DNA of 64,000 bases from NCBI GenBank assembly GCA_963823245.1, contig CAWGKQ010000007.1:62001-126000 (forward strand), in the 5' to 3' direction. Position 1 is the first letter of the stretch, and the number at the start of each line of letters is the position of its first letter. This document shows positions 17,296-26,082 of this stretch, in pieces. The notes beneath the pieces were generated by a model, which made no database searches, had not been told where the DNA came from, and was given only the letters and a program-made list of their open reading frames with translations. Origin of the DNA: JAWVFM01 sp963823245. Lineage in GTDB: Bacteria > Actinomycetota > Thermoleophilia > Solirubrobacterales > 70-9. The position numbers and the translations under genes are program-made.

Positions 17296-17541
17296 GCGTG
17301 TCAGGGCGAAGGGACCCGACGGGTCAGCGGGTGCCAATCGGGTACCAATTTGTAGTCGAGGTGAGGGAGGGCGGCGAGGGGGTCGATTGTCGGGAGCGAC
17401 AAATTCCGCGCGACGCGCTCGTCTTCTGACCAGGTCGTCGGGGCTGATGGGACGTGGGGCCGACCTCGCTGGGTTCTGCTCCTAGTCCGCCGCGGTAGCG
17501 AGCAGCAATTACTAAGGACTCCTCGCAGCCCTAATTCACCC

Positions 17542-18408
17542 TTAGCTTCCGGCTTCGTCGAGGCGAGGTATCCCCGGCAGTGGTCCGAGCGGCGGGTGGG
17601 CGCCGTCGTAGATGCGCGCGGCAGCGAGGTTGCCGCTCTCGCCTCGAACGTAGACGGCGATACCGGCTTCCGGTGTCAGCTCCGTTTTGCCCCACCGCAC
17701 GACGTTGTATTCCAGGGCACAGGCGCGCTTGTCATCGGTGAGAGCGCAGTGTTCGAGCGGGATGCCGCCTTCGTTTGAAAACAAGAATTTGTAGAACTCG
17801 CGCAGGCCCTCTGGCCCTTGGTGGATGTAGCGGCCGCCGGCGGGTTCGCGGGCGTAGCCGCCGGGTTCGAATGCCGCCACGATCGCATCGAGGTCGCCGG
17901 CGGCGAGCGCACTCTGGTATTTGCCTACGACGTCTGGCTCGTGCAGATCAGGATCTGACTGCAGCAGGGGCGGGCGATTCGCGTGCCGGCCGGTCAGCGG
18001 CCAGCTGCTGTAGTACACGCGTATCTCGTTCATCCGCCCGTCGGGCTGAAGGTCGGCGGCGATCGCTACAGGGAGGTCGACTGGCGGGGTCTCCCCGTCG
18101 AGGTGAAGCAGCGCCTCCCCAACGCTGCGGCGCTCGGTGCGGATGAGGCTGACGTCCTCGATCGAGGCATTGCTTTCCTCGAGCCATGCGTTGGTTTCGG
18201 CGACGTAAGCAGCGAAGGCCCGCGCGCCCTTGACGCGTCCGCGGACCGGATGGTGAAGCTCGGGCTCGCCGGCGAACGAGTCAATCAGCGCGTCGGTCTC
18301 GCCGGCCATCAAACCGGCGAAGAACGGCACAACGACGAGCTTCTCGCGCCGCCTCTCCTCCAACCGCGCCAGCACCGGGGCAGAGAACAGCTCGGGAAGC
18401 CACGGCAC
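17542..18408 (-). CDS. Tandem SnoaL/NTF2-like domain protein
   Basis: A 288-residue protein with two NTF2-like folds. The first is about residues 20-145 (FFAGLMAGETDALIDSFAGE ... MNEIRVYYSSWPL) and the second about 160-275 (KYQSALAAGDLDAIVAAFEP ... LAAARIYDGAHPP). Both keep the helix-then-strand pattern but no obvious catalytic pair. It ends a three-gene transcript: redoxin, SDR, then this gene after a 36-bp gap. Function is probably ligand binding or isomerisation of a small substrate handled by the SDR; that is inference. Confidence 0.78.
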   Translation of the reverse strand: MPWLPELFSAPVLARLEERRREKLVVVPFFAGLMAGETDALIDSFAGEPELHHPVRGRVKGARAFAAYVAETNAWLEESNASIEDVSLIRTERRSVGEALLHLDGETPPVDLPVAIAADLQPDGRMNEIRVYYSSWPLTGRHANRPPLLQSDPDLHEPDVVGKYQSALAAGDLDAIVAAFEPGGYAREPAGGRYIHQGPEGLREFYKFLFSNEGGIPLEHCALTDDKRACALEYNVVRWGKTELTPEAGIAVYVRGESGNLAAARIYDGAHPPLGPLPGIPRLDEAGS

Positions 18409-18444
18409 CCGCAGAGTCTCCCACAGCCCCAGCCGGATGGGGCC

Positions 18445-19158
18445 TCAATGTCCAGCCGCCTGACCGCCGTCGATGTAGAGCGTCTCGCCGGTGACGAAGG
18501 TGGCGCGTTCGAGGTAGAGGATCCCGTCGACGATGTCGGCGATTTCGCCGATCCGGCCAACGGGCTCGGACATGCCCTCATAGGAGGAAGGGTCGTGTAC
18601 CGGAGTCTTGATCACCCCGGGGGCGACCGCGTTGACGCGGACGCCGCGCGATGCATATTCGGTGGCGAGGGAGCGCGTTACCGCGTCGAGGCCGCCCTTG
18701 GTAAGTGCGGCCAGGGCAGAGGGCGACTCGCTGTTGGCATGTTCAACGAGGCTGGCGCTGATGTTGACGATGTGGCCGCTGCGCTGGTGGACCATCTGCC
18801 GGATGACGCGCTGGGTCATGTGGAAGAACCCGGTCAGGTTCACGGCGGTGATCGCCGCGTAGTCGTCAGGCGTATATTCGGTGAACGGCTTGCCGATGAA
18901 GATCCCGGCGTTGTTGACCAGGCTGTCGATCCGTCCGAATCGGTCGACTGCCTGGACCACCAAGCGTTGAGCAGTCTCGGCTTCAGCGATGTCACCGCGC
19001 ACCGTGAGGAAGTCCGATGCGTCGGAGGAACGGATCGAGCGCGACGTGGCCACGACGGCATACCCGGCATCCCGGAATCCGGCTACGAGGCCTGCGCCGA
19101 TGCCTTGTGAGGCGCCCGTGACGACCGCGACCTTCTGTGACCCCGCTCCTGCCCGCAT
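18445..19158 (-). CDS. SDR family oxidoreductase lacking the catalytic tyrosine
   Basis: A 237-residue classical SDR fold: cofactor loop VVTGASQGIGAGLVAGF (TGxxxGxG), NNAG motif SLVNNAGIFIG, and terminal VTGETLYIDGG. Ser of HIVNISAS is present, but the YxxxK site reads ALAALTKGG, with Ala where Tyr should be, while Lys is kept. A subgroup of SDRs shares this and may be inactive or use another residue. Its ATG directly abuts the redoxin stop codon (TAG-ATG), implying translational coupling. Confidence 0.87.
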   Translation of the reverse strand: MRAGAGSQKVAVVTGASQGIGAGLVAGFRDAGYAVVATSRSIRSSDASDFLTVRGDIAEAETAQRLVVQAVDRFGRIDSLVNNAGIFIGKPFTEYTPDDYAAITAVNLTGFFHMTQRVIRQMVHQRSGHIVNISASLVEHANSESPSALAALTKGGLDAVTRSLATEYASRGVRVNAVAPGVIKTPVHDPSSYEGMSEPVGRIGEIADIVDGILYLERATFVTGETLYIDGGQAAGH

Positions 19159-19797
19159 CTAGGAGACGGACCCGCCGCGCGGCGTCGCAACGTAGCTCCT
19201 CGACTCAGCGGCGGTCCGGCTTCCCGTGCCGCTTTTGTTCCACCCATGGAAGGGCGAGAGGTCGCCCGCGTCCCACGCCTTGCGCAGCCCGGGGGTGCTG
19301 AGGTCCCAGTCGGGGCGGATCTCGCGACTGACTTCCCGCAGGTCGTGCCAAAGGTCGACCACCGAGGGACGCCCCCAGAACCAGTAGCCGTCGTAGATGC
19401 TGTGGATGACGAGCCCGGGTTTGAGCACGAGCGTGTGCGGGATCATCGGGTCGTTCTCGGGATCGGTGTACTCCTGGATGTCGAGGTCTTTCTGGACGAT
19501 GCGCTCCGGGTCGGAAAGGAAGGGCCATTGGGCGCCGACCGAGTTGCGGAACTCCTGGAGCGTGTGATGGTCGTCCGTCGCGATCGTGGCGATCTTGGTG
19601 TAGGCGACGGCGACCTTCGGATAGAACGCGGCGAGCTCGAGGTGCTGCTGGTGCTCCTTCGGGCAGTAGTGGCCCCGCGCGAGCGTGAGGATCAGAGGAT
19701 CGTCCTTCTGCAGCTCGCTGAGAATTCGGGGAACGCTCTCCTGGTCCGGTAGCTCATAGTCGGGGAAAGTGGCTCCGGGTTTGATGTCAGAACGCAT
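19159..19797 (-). CDS. Redoxin-domain (AhpC/TSA-like) protein
   Basis: A 212-residue thioredoxin-fold protein. FPDYELPDQESVPRILSEL is the usual first segment; TLARGHYCPKEHQQHLELA carries the single conserved cysteine in the peroxidatic position, and HSIYDGYWFWGRPSVVDLW follows. There is no CxxC, so it is more peroxiredoxin than thioredoxin and would reduce peroxides with an external thiol. It leads the operon with the SDR and tandem NTF2-like genes. The last 30 residues are low complexity. Confidence 0.8.
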   Translation of the reverse strand: MRSDIKPGATFPDYELPDQESVPRILSELQKDDPLILTLARGHYCPKEHQQHLELAAFYPKVAVAYTKIATIATDDHHTLQEFRNSVGAQWPFLSDPERIVQKDLDIQEYTDPENDPMIPHTLVLKPGLVIHSIYDGYWFWGRPSVVDLWHDLREVSREIRPDWDLSTPGLRKAWDAGDLSPFHGWNKSGTGSRTAAESRSYVATPRGGSVS

Positions 19798-19829
19798 GGT
19801 CGGGCTCCTTTCACGCTGTGTGTTATCCG

Positions 19830-19898
19830 CTAGCCGGAGACGAACTGCTGCCCGTCGTCGATGTCGTACGTCGCGCCGGTCAGCGCCTTGTTGGTCAT
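19830..19898 (-). pseudogene. C-terminal tail of an SDR gene
   Basis: The in-frame peptide MTNKALTGATYDIDDGQQFV ending at 19830 matches the end of classical SDRs (LTGxTYxIDGGQ). Nothing SDR-like precedes it; the next gene starts immediately. It is a leftover tail of about 22 codons. Confidence 0.55.
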
Positions 19899-21229
19899 GA
19901 CGCGGCCGGGATCGCAGCGCGTAGGGCCTTGAGCGCGGCGACGTAGATCTCCGAGAACGTGGGGAAGGGCTGGATCGTGTCGCGCAGCACGTCGAGCGGC
20001 ACGTCGGCGCGGATCGCGAGCGTCGCCTGCTGCAGCCACTCGCCGGCCTCGGGGCCGAGCGCGTAGGCGCCGGTCAGCCGCTCGCCGTCACTGAGCAGGG
20101 TCAAAAAGCCGTTCGACTCGGCGTAGGCGCGGGTGTAGGTCTCCGTCTTCGCCACCTCAGACACCGGGGTGGTGGCGGCAAAGCGCGCCTCGCCAGCGCC
20201 GACCGCCGCCGCCTGCGGGTCCGTATAGGTGACGCGCGGGACCGCTTCGTAGTTAGCCTCGCGCGGCTCGCCGAGGATGTTCCCGGCAACGACCTCGCCC
20301 TGGTATTTGCCGACGTGGGTCAGCGGCCAGATGCCGGCGACGTCGCCGATTGCCCACAGGCGCTCGCCCGCGCGCAGGCGCGAGTCGACGGGAACCCCGT
20401 GGCCGTCGGCCTCGACGCCGACGGTCTCGAGGCCGAGCCCGTCGACGCGCGGTCGGCGCCCGGTGGCGACGAGCAGGCGGTCACCGCGCAGCTCGGGGCG
20501 GTTGTCGACCTCGAGGACGTAGTCCTCGCCCTCGCGCCGCGCCGCGGTCGCCTGGACGCCGAGGGCGAGCTCGACCCCCTCGCGGCCCAGGACCTCGCCG
20601 AGCGCCTCGCCCAGCGGCGCGGGCTCGCGGGGCAGGAGGTGCTCGGCGCCCTCGACCAGCGCCACCTCGCCGCCGAGGCGGCGGACGGCCTGCGCCATCT
20701 CGACGCCGACCGGCCCGCCCCCGAGCACGAGCAGGCGGCGCGGAACGGCTTTCATGCCGGTCACCTCGCGGTTCGTCCAGATGCCGTCGAGCTCGCGTAG
20801 CCCGGGGACGGGCGGCACGATCGGGTCGGCGCCGTTCGCCAGGACGACGTTGTCGGCGGTGTGGCGGACCCCGTCGACCTCGACGACGCCCGGCCCGGCG
20901 AGGCGACCGGTGCCGCGCAAGAGCTCGATGCCCTCGCCCGCCAGCCAGCGCTCCTGGCCAGCATCGGAGTAGTCCGAGACCATGAAGTCACGCCAAGCGA
21001 GCGCCGCCTTGACATCGACTTCGGCGCTCGCCGCCGCCTCGCGCGCGGCGTGCGCCGCCTCGCCCGAGCGCAGCAGCGTCTTCGATGGGATGCACGCCCA
21101 GTAGGAGCACTCGCCCCCGACCAGCTCACGCTCGACGAGCGCGACCCGCAGGCCCCCCTCGGCCAGCTCGCCGGCGCAGTGCTCGCCCGGCGAGCCGCCG
21201 CCGACGACAATGACGTCGTAGTCGCTCAT
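19895..21229 (-). CDS. Pyridine nucleotide-disulfide oxidoreductase (mercuric/lipoamide-reductase-like)
   Basis: A 444-residue flavoprotein. FAD loop DVIVVGGGSPGEHCA; redox-active disulfide in GGECSYWACIPSKTLL (CxxxxC spacing kept); NAD(P) loop LLVLGGGPVGVEMAQA; second FAD motif LWAIGDVAGIWPLTHV; dimer-interface tail TIQPFPTFSEIYV, in which the usual His of HPT is replaced, so proton relay may differ from lipoamide dehydrogenase. No N-terminal heavy-metal domain and no C-terminal CC pair, arguing against a true MerA. It likely reduces an unknown disulfide or quinone with NAD(P)H. Confidence 0.88.
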   Translation of the reverse strand: MSDYDVIVVGGGSPGEHCAGELAEGGLRVALVERELVGGECSYWACIPSKTLLRSGEAAHAAREAAASAEVDVKAALAWRDFMVSDYSDAGQERWLAGEGIELLRGTGRLAGPGVVEVDGVRHTADNVVLANGADPIVPPVPGLRELDGIWTNREVTGMKAVPRRLLVLGGGPVGVEMAQAVRRLGGEVALVEGAEHLLPREPAPLGEALGEVLGREGVELALGVQATAARREGEDYVLEVDNRPELRGDRLLVATGRRPRVDGLGLETVGVEADGHGVPVDSRLRAGERLWAIGDVAGIWPLTHVGKYQGEVVAGNILGEPREANYEAVPRVTYTDPQAAAVGAGEARFAATTPVSEVAKTETYTRAYAESNGFLTLLSDGERLTGAYALGPEAGEWLQQATLAIRADVPLDVLRDTIQPFPTFSEIYVAALKALRAAIPAAS

Positions 21230-21248
21230 CGCGGCCGCTCCTCAGCCC

Positions 21249-21455
21249 TCACGCGGACGGCACGACGATGTGCTTGACCTCCGCCATGTAGCGCCCGGCG
21301 GCGGCGGAGGCGTCCTGCGGGGTACTTCCTCTCTCCCGGGCGTCCATGTACGCCGCGTACCAGTCCCACCAGTCGTGCGGTGGGGCGACCGCCTCGAATG
21401 AGCCGTGACGCTCAGACGTTTCGTTCAGCAGCTCTGAAAGCGACGCGACGTCCAT
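21249..21455 (-). CDS. Small hypothetical protein coupled to a VOC gene
   Basis: A 68-residue protein with a helical N-terminus and a central HDWWDWYAAYMDARERG segment rich in aromatics. Its ATG at 21455 lies one base after the stop codon of the VOC gene (TGA-C-ATG), so translation is probably coupled. I do not recognise a named family. Confidence 0.65.
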   Translation of the reverse strand: MDVASLSELLNETSERHGSFEAVAPPHDWWDWYAAYMDARERGSTPQDASAAAGRYMAEVKHIVVPSA

Positions 21456-21456
21456 G

Positions 21457-21870
21457 TCAGTCCTCCCATTCCCGGCCGGGGAGCCGGGTCGTTATCTCTT
21501 GCAGCTGCCAGGCGTTGCCGTCCGGGTCGCTGAACGAAGCCCGCGCGAAGTACGAGCGCCCTGGCGAGTCGAAGCCCGGGGGCCGCGCCTCCCGCACCTC
21601 GCTGACATCGACGCCCCGGCTAATGAGATCCGCCCGGACGGCGTCGATGTCCTCGACGACGAGGATCAGCCCGGACATGGACCCTGGCTGAGCCGCCGTG
21701 CCGCCCTTGCCGAATTGGATCGAGCACTGCGAGTGGGGCGGCGTGAACTGGACCGTCCGGACGTCGTCGCTGACGACCAGGTCGATGTCGAACCGCCATC
21801 CGAGACTCTCGTAGAAGCTCTTCGCCCGATCGACATCGGAGACGGGCAGCGTCACGACCTCGAGTTTCAT
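21457..21870 (-). CDS. VOC (glyoxalase/bleomycin-resistance fold) protein
   Basis: A 137-residue protein with two beta-alpha-beta-beta-beta units: KLEVVTLPVSDVDRAKSFYE opens the first, and SGLILVVEDIDAVRADLISR opens the second; FSDPDGNAWQLQEI is the final strand with the conserved metal-ligand Glu. Enzyme or binding activity is not predictable. ATG 21870 is preferred to one five codons earlier because the domain starts at MKLEVV. It precedes the 68-residue gene in a two-gene operon. Confidence 0.83.
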   Translation of the reverse strand: MKLEVVTLPVSDVDRAKSFYESLGWRFDIDLVVSDDVRTVQFTPPHSQCSIQFGKGGTAAQPGSMSGLILVVEDIDAVRADLISRGVDVSEVREARPPGFDSPGRSYFARASFSDPDGNAWQLQEITTRLPGREWED

Positions 21871-21945
21871 GTCCAAGGATCTCAACTCCTTTGCTCGTGT
21901 CTTCCGGTTGGCACTGGCAGCTCGAGCGGAGCGAGTCGGCCTCCG

Positions 21946-22148
21946 CTAGTCGTCTCTCGGCGTGATGCGGAAGATCTGTACGACCTCCGCCGCGTCCGTC
22001 TCCGGGTCCACGAGCGGGCGCACGGGGCGCCACCGAGCCAGCTGGCGCTCTCGGCGTCGCCGACGAATATCCCCCGATGCCGCTCCCCGTCGCCGTCCTC
22101 GACCCACACCGCCTGACCTTCCTTGAATCCGTAGGCGGGCTCGCTCAT
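21946..22148 (-). pseudogene. Small conserved protein gene with one frameshift
   Basis: The frame from ATG 22148 reads MSEPAYGFKEGQAVWVEDGD and so on to about 22023, then the family-like sequence continues in another frame as VDPETDAAEVVQIFRITPRD to a stop at 21946. Adding one base in GCGCCCCGTG would join them into a protein of about 67 residues with an SH3-like or Tudor-like strand pattern. Either a sequencing error or a recent mutation. Confidence 0.5.
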
Positions 22149-22340
22149 CAGCTGAGACTAACTGCTGGGTTAGGAGGGCCGCGCTCGGACGACGAGTCGA
22201 TAGGCGGGATCCGCTAAGGAAGCGCCGAGCATGAAAATGAGGCGCGGAGGCCCCGGTCGATGTCGTCCAGCGGCCCGACAGCTGTGTGGCTATTGGCCGC
22301 CGTCCGAATCGGCTCAGCTAGCGCAGCGCGCCCCGTCGCC

Positions 22341-22820
22341 CTAGCCCGGCAGATCTTCGGGCCGCTTCTCGGCGAGTCTGCCTTCGAGCAGCCCGGTTGA
22401 CTGGCCGACTTCGATCATGTAGCCGTCGGGGTCCCGCACGTAGCAGCGGGTCTCGGCACCACGATCGATCGGCGGCGTCACGAACTCGGCCCCCTTCGAG
22501 CTCCACTCCTCATAGCACGCCTGGATGTCGGCTACGCGCAGGTTCATGAAGGTCGAGACCGTGTTCCCGGGCTCGTAGTTGACGACCGAGATGTCCGGCT
22601 TGTCCGGGGTGGGGCCACCGCCCGGGTTCATGATCACCCATGAGTTGGAGAGCTTGACGATGCACGGGTTCTCCTCCAACACAACCTGGCCGCCGAGAAC
22701 CTCGGAGTAGAAGGCGCGAGATCGAGCGACGCTTCGCACGGTGATGAACAGCGTGACGACGAAGCCCTCGCTCGGCGCGGGCAGGTTCTCGAAGTCGATG
22801 TATGGCGTGTGCTCGGTCAC
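22341..22820 (-). CDS. VOC family protein
   Basis: A 159-residue vicinal-oxygen-chelate fold: FVVTLFITVRSVARSRAFYS is the first module and VSTFMNLRVADIQACYEEWS the second; RCYVRDPDGYMIEVGQS supplies the final strand with the conserved Glu. Start at ATG 22820 gives 20 leader residues that are common in this subgroup. It stands alone; 22149-22340 contains no other gene. Confidence 0.83.
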   Translation of the reverse strand: MTEHTPYIDFENLPAPSEGFVVTLFITVRSVARSRAFYSEVLGGQVVLEENPCIVKLSNSWVIMNPGGGPTPDKPDISVVNYEPGNTVSTFMNLRVADIQACYEEWSSKGAEFVTPPIDRGAETRCYVRDPDGYMIEVGQSTGLLEGRLAEKRPEDLPG

Positions 22821-22890
22821 GGCTCTGCCCTCCTCAAACGCGCACTAAGGACTGTGGCAACCGCCCGATTGGATGCTAACTCCGCAGTCG

Positions 22891-23137
22891 CTAGGCCTCG
22901 TGGCTCTCGAGGATCAACTCGCCGTCCGTGTCGCTTAGGCGGACCACCCCGCTGAGCCAACGGGCATTCGGATTGGTCTTTGCTGCGTCGGTCCGCTCCC
23001 AGACCGGAAACAGCGACAGCGCCCTCCTCCAGATCGATGCCTCCGTCAGCGTAAGCCCGCCCTCGAAGGTTCCAAACCCCCTGAAGCCCGACCTCGAGCA
23101 GCCTGCGCGCTTCGACAGCCAGCTGCTTCTTGTCCAT
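22891..23137 (-). pseudogene. Small hypothetical gene with a +1 frameshift
   Basis: From ATG 23137 the frame reads MDKKQLAVEARRLLEVGLQG through IDLEE, then at about 23025 the coherent sequence continues in another frame as ALSLFPVWERTDAAKTN to a TAG at 22891. Removing one G from the GAGGAGGGCGCT run restores an 82-residue protein. Family unknown. It lies just left of a tRNA-tail junction. Confidence 0.45.
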
Positions 23138-23306
23138 CGCGCCAGCCTTGGTGAAGTTGAGAACCCACTGCCCATCGGCGTGCTTCGACCGTACTCCCGG
23201 CTCGCAAACAGGGTGGCGACTTCGGCGCGCGCGTCAGCGGCTCGGGGCGAGGCAGGGGCGGCCGGACGTGCGCGGGCTGGCCTTGCGGGCGATCGGGTCG
23301 CTTTTG

Positions 23307-23454
23307 GTGGTACCAGCCGTGGTACCGAACTGAGCGAATCTCATGTGATCTGAGAGCAGCTCACCGTGCCTGAAAGCGGCTAAGAGCAGCAAGCAAGCCG
23401 GCGTACGGGCTTCTCATAACCCGGAGGTCGCGGGTTCAAATCCCGCCCCCGCTA
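23307..23454 (+). repeat. Attachment-site-like repeat A, copy at 23.4 kb
   Basis: 23307-23333 encodes VVPAVVPN-stop; the next 80 bp match the copies at 17116 and 39505; 23413-23454 is identical to tRNA-fMet from the anticodon loop to the 3' end. The 5' half of the tRNA is missing. Confidence 0.82.
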
Positions 23455-23462
23455 CTCGCGAA

Positions 23463-23486
23463 GCCCCTGGTAATCCAGGGGTTTTC
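23463..23486 (+). terminator. Terminator after the tRNA-fMet tail
   Basis: GCCCCTGG-TAAT-CCAGGGG-TTTT, close to the hairpin after the intact tRNA and at 14303. 23487-23704 has no gene; a minus-strand frame with DHIGTT near 23520 resembles an integrase tail. Confidence 0.75.
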
Positions 23487-23704
23487 GCGTTTCAAAGCCC
23501 AACCGAGCTGAATCCGTGGTCCCGATATGGTCCCGTCTCTTTGTCCGGCTGAATGCCTCTCAGGGGTCGATCGGATCAACAGGACTGCCGCAAATCAAGC
23601 GGCTGAGCTGTCAAACGTTCGCGCGGTCCAGGCCACAACCGTGACCGTCCCGACAGACCGATCCGCTTCATCCTGCCGACGCACGCCTTGCTCGTCGTGA
23701 AACG

Positions 23705-24361
23705 TCATTCGGGTTCGACGGCGGGGATGATGTCTGTGGGCCGGAGTCGGTCGAGGATCGTGAGGTCGCCTTGGTACTTGATTCCGCTGGCTTTGGCGTC
23801 GGCGAGGTTGAGTAGGCCGAGCACGAGCCCCAGGATCGGCTTGGGTGGTCCGGCGATGCTCGCGTCAGGGTCGTCGCCCGGGCCGAGCCGGGCGCGGATC
23901 TTCCCGTCGTCCGTTTCGAGGACGATCGGCTGATCGCCGATCTGAAGTTCGAGGGTGACCGGGGAAGCGTCGGGCTGGCGGTCCGTGAGCATTAGCTCCA
24001 GAGCCCACGCGAGCCAGTGGCTGCGCACGGCGTCGCCGGGGTTCTGCTCGGTCATCAGTGGAAGGCCCCAGCTGATCAGGCCCTCTAGCACCGGCCGGAG
24101 CTGCTCGCCGCGGGGGGTGAGGTGGAAGAGCGTCGTCGCTATGGGCGGCGGTGCGTCCTCGCGTGCGATCACGCCGGCGCGCTCGAGTTCGCGGAGCCGG
24201 TCCGCGAGCAGATTGGTGGCGATCCCGGGCAGCCCGTTGCGCACGTCGGTGTAGCGGCACGGGCCGCGGAGGGCGAGCTCGCGGACGATCAGCAGGGTCC
24301 ACCGATCGCCGACGACGTCGAGCGATTTCGCGATCGCGCAGTACTCGCCGTAGGACCTCAT
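23705..24361 (-). CDS. HxlR-type winged-helix regulator with C-terminal SCP2-like domain
   Basis: A 218-residue protein. Residues 1-100 are an HxlR/MarR winged helix: YCAIAKSLDVVGDRWTLLIV, then the recognition helix region GIATNLLADRLRELERAGVI. The second half (VTLELQIGDQPIVLETDDGK ... PKPILGLVLGLLNLADAKA) resembles a sterol-carrier/SCP2-like ligand-binding fold, typical of longer actinobacterial HxlR proteins. It is divergent from the MFS gene at 24481 with 119 bp between, so control of that exporter in response to a hydrophobic ligand is likely by context. Confidence 0.82.
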   Translation of the reverse strand: MRSYGEYCAIAKSLDVVGDRWTLLIVRELALRGPCRYTDVRNGLPGIATNLLADRLRELERAGVIAREDAPPPIATTLFHLTPRGEQLRPVLEGLISWGLPLMTEQNPGDAVRSHWLAWALELMLTDRQPDASPVTLELQIGDQPIVLETDDGKIRARLGPGDDPDASIAGPPKPILGLVLGLLNLADAKASGIKYQGDLTILDRLRPTDIIPAVEPE

Positions 24362-24480
24362 TCGCTTCGCCGACTCTAGCAGGAGTGTGACGAGAATCTC
24401 ATGCGAGTCCTTGATTTTCTTGTCTAGGTGCTTTAGAACGTCTTCCGACTGTGTCAGGCCACGCTCCCGAGGAGGAAGCC

Positions 24481-26052
24481 ATGACGCGCAAGCCCCTGAT
24501 CCTGATCTCGCTGCTGCTGGCGGCGTTTGTCATCAACCTCGACACCACGATCGTCAACGTCGCCCTGCCAACGCTCGTGCGCGAGCTACACGCGTCCAAC
24601 TCGCAGCTCCAATGGGTCGTGGACGCATTCAACTTGCTTTTCGCGGGATCGGTGCTGGCCTTCGGCGCAGCTCTCGGACCGGTTCGGGCGCAAGGGCATG
24701 CTGCTCGGCGGGTCTGTCGGTGTTCGGTGTGGCGAGCCTCGTGCGGGGGGCTGACGGACAGCCCCGGCCAGCTGATCGCCGCGCGTGCCGTGATGGGCGT
24801 CGGGGCCGCGATGGTGTTCCCATCGACGCTGTCGCTCTTGACGAACGTATTCACCGAGCGGCGGGAGCGGGCGTTGGCGATCGGCCTCTGGGGCGCCATC
24901 ACGGGCGTGGCGATCGCGCTCGGGCCGATCGTCGGCGGCTGGCTGCTCGAGCTCTTCGACTGGCGCAGCATCTTCTTTGCGATGACTCCAGTCGCTGCAA
25001 TCGCAGGCTTCCTGGCCGCTCGGTACGTCCCGACCTCGAAGGACCCGCACGCGCCCCGGACCGACCGCGCCGGGTTCGCGCTGTCGACCGCGATGATCGG
25101 GCTGCTCATCTACACGATCATCGAGGCCCCTAAGTACGGCTGGGGAAGTGCGCGGACGCTCGGCAGCTTCGCGCTGGCGGCGTTGCTCGCGGCAGCATTC
25201 GTGGGCTGGGAGCGGCGCACCGAGCAGCCGATGCTCGACTTGAGCCTGTTCCGTAACCCGCGGTTCACCGCTGCAAGCGCCTCTGTCGCGATCTCGTTCT
25301 TCGCGCTATCCGGGTTCATCTTCCTGGTCACCCAGTACTTCCAGTTCCTGAAGGGCTACGGCCCGCTGTCGGCCGGCGTGCGGCTGCTTCCGGTCGCGAG
25401 CTGCGTCGCGATCTCATCGATCCTCGGCACCAGGCTCGCGGTGCGGGTCGGCACCAAGATGGTCGTCGCGTCCGGGCTGCTCTCGATGGCCGCGTTCTAC
25501 GTCTGGGTCACGAACACATCGGCCGCCACCGGCTACGGGACGATCGCCGTCCAGATGGTCGTTCTGGGGACGGGGATGGGCCTCACAAGCGCACCCGCGA
25601 CGGAGGCGATCATGAGCGTGGTCCCCAAGGCAAAAGCGGGCGTAGGGTCGGCGGTCAACGATGCCACGCGGCTGTTGGGCGGCGCCCTCGGTGTCGCCGT
25701 GATCGGCAGCGTGTACGCGTCGTTGTACGCCAGCCGGCTCACGAGTGCGCTTCCCGGCGGGTTGCCGGCCACCGCAGCGAAGACGGCCCACGGATCTGTT
25801 GGCGCCGCGCTCACCGCCGCCGGCGGGCTCGCCCAAGCCGGCCATCCGGCGCTCGCGGCGGCGATCCACGACGCGGCCAGCTCGGCCTTCTTCGGTGGCT
25901 TCCACACGGCCAACTACGTCGCCGCCGGCGTCGCCGCGGCAGGCGCAGTGATGGCGCTCGCGCTGCTGCCCGCCCACCCGACGGCCAGCACCGACGACGC
26001 GCCGGATGCACAAGCAGTTGGCGCGCCGGCCACGGTCGCCGCGCGCAGTTGA
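24481..26052 (+). CDS. DHA2-type MFS drug exporter with an internally shifted segment
   Basis: A 523-residue, 14-helix exporter of the EmrB/QacA class: LLAAFVINLDTTIVNVALP opens helix 1 (motif D1), and GLWGAITGVAIALGPIVGG is motif C. RBS GAGGAGG precedes ATG 24481. Between about 24670 and 24755 the product loses motif A, but the alternative frame there reads LSDRFGRKGMLLGG and the third reads LSVFGVASLV: three single-base insertions shift the frame and restore it. As written, the loop 2-3 motif needed for transport is destroyed. Export of a toxic compound sensed by the divergent HxlR protein is the likely original role. Confidence 0.83.
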   Translation: MTRKPLILISLLLAAFVINLDTTIVNVALPTLVRELHASNSQLQWVVDAFNLLFAGSVLAFGAALGPVRAQGHAARRVCRCSVWRASCGGLTDSPGQLIAARAVMGVGAAMVFPSTLSLLTNVFTERRERALAIGLWGAITGVAIALGPIVGGWLLELFDWRSIFFAMTPVAAIAGFLAARYVPTSKDPHAPRTDRAGFALSTAMIGLLIYTIIEAPKYGWGSARTLGSFALAALLAAAFVGWERRTEQPMLDLSLFRNPRFTAASASVAISFFALSGFIFLVTQYFQFLKGYGPLSAGVRLLPVASCVAISSILGTRLAVRVGTKMVVASGLLSMAAFYVWVTNTSAATGYGTIAVQMVVLGTGMGLTSAPATEAIMSVVPKAKAGVGSAVNDATRLLGGALGVAVIGSVYASLYASRLTSALPGGLPATAAKTAHGSVGAALTAAGGLAQAGHPALAAAIHDAASSAFFGGFHTANYVAAGVAAAGAVMALALLPAHPTASTDDAPDAQAVGAPATVAARS

Positions 26053-26082
26053 CCCGACCCCAAACGACAGGAGGCAGAACAC

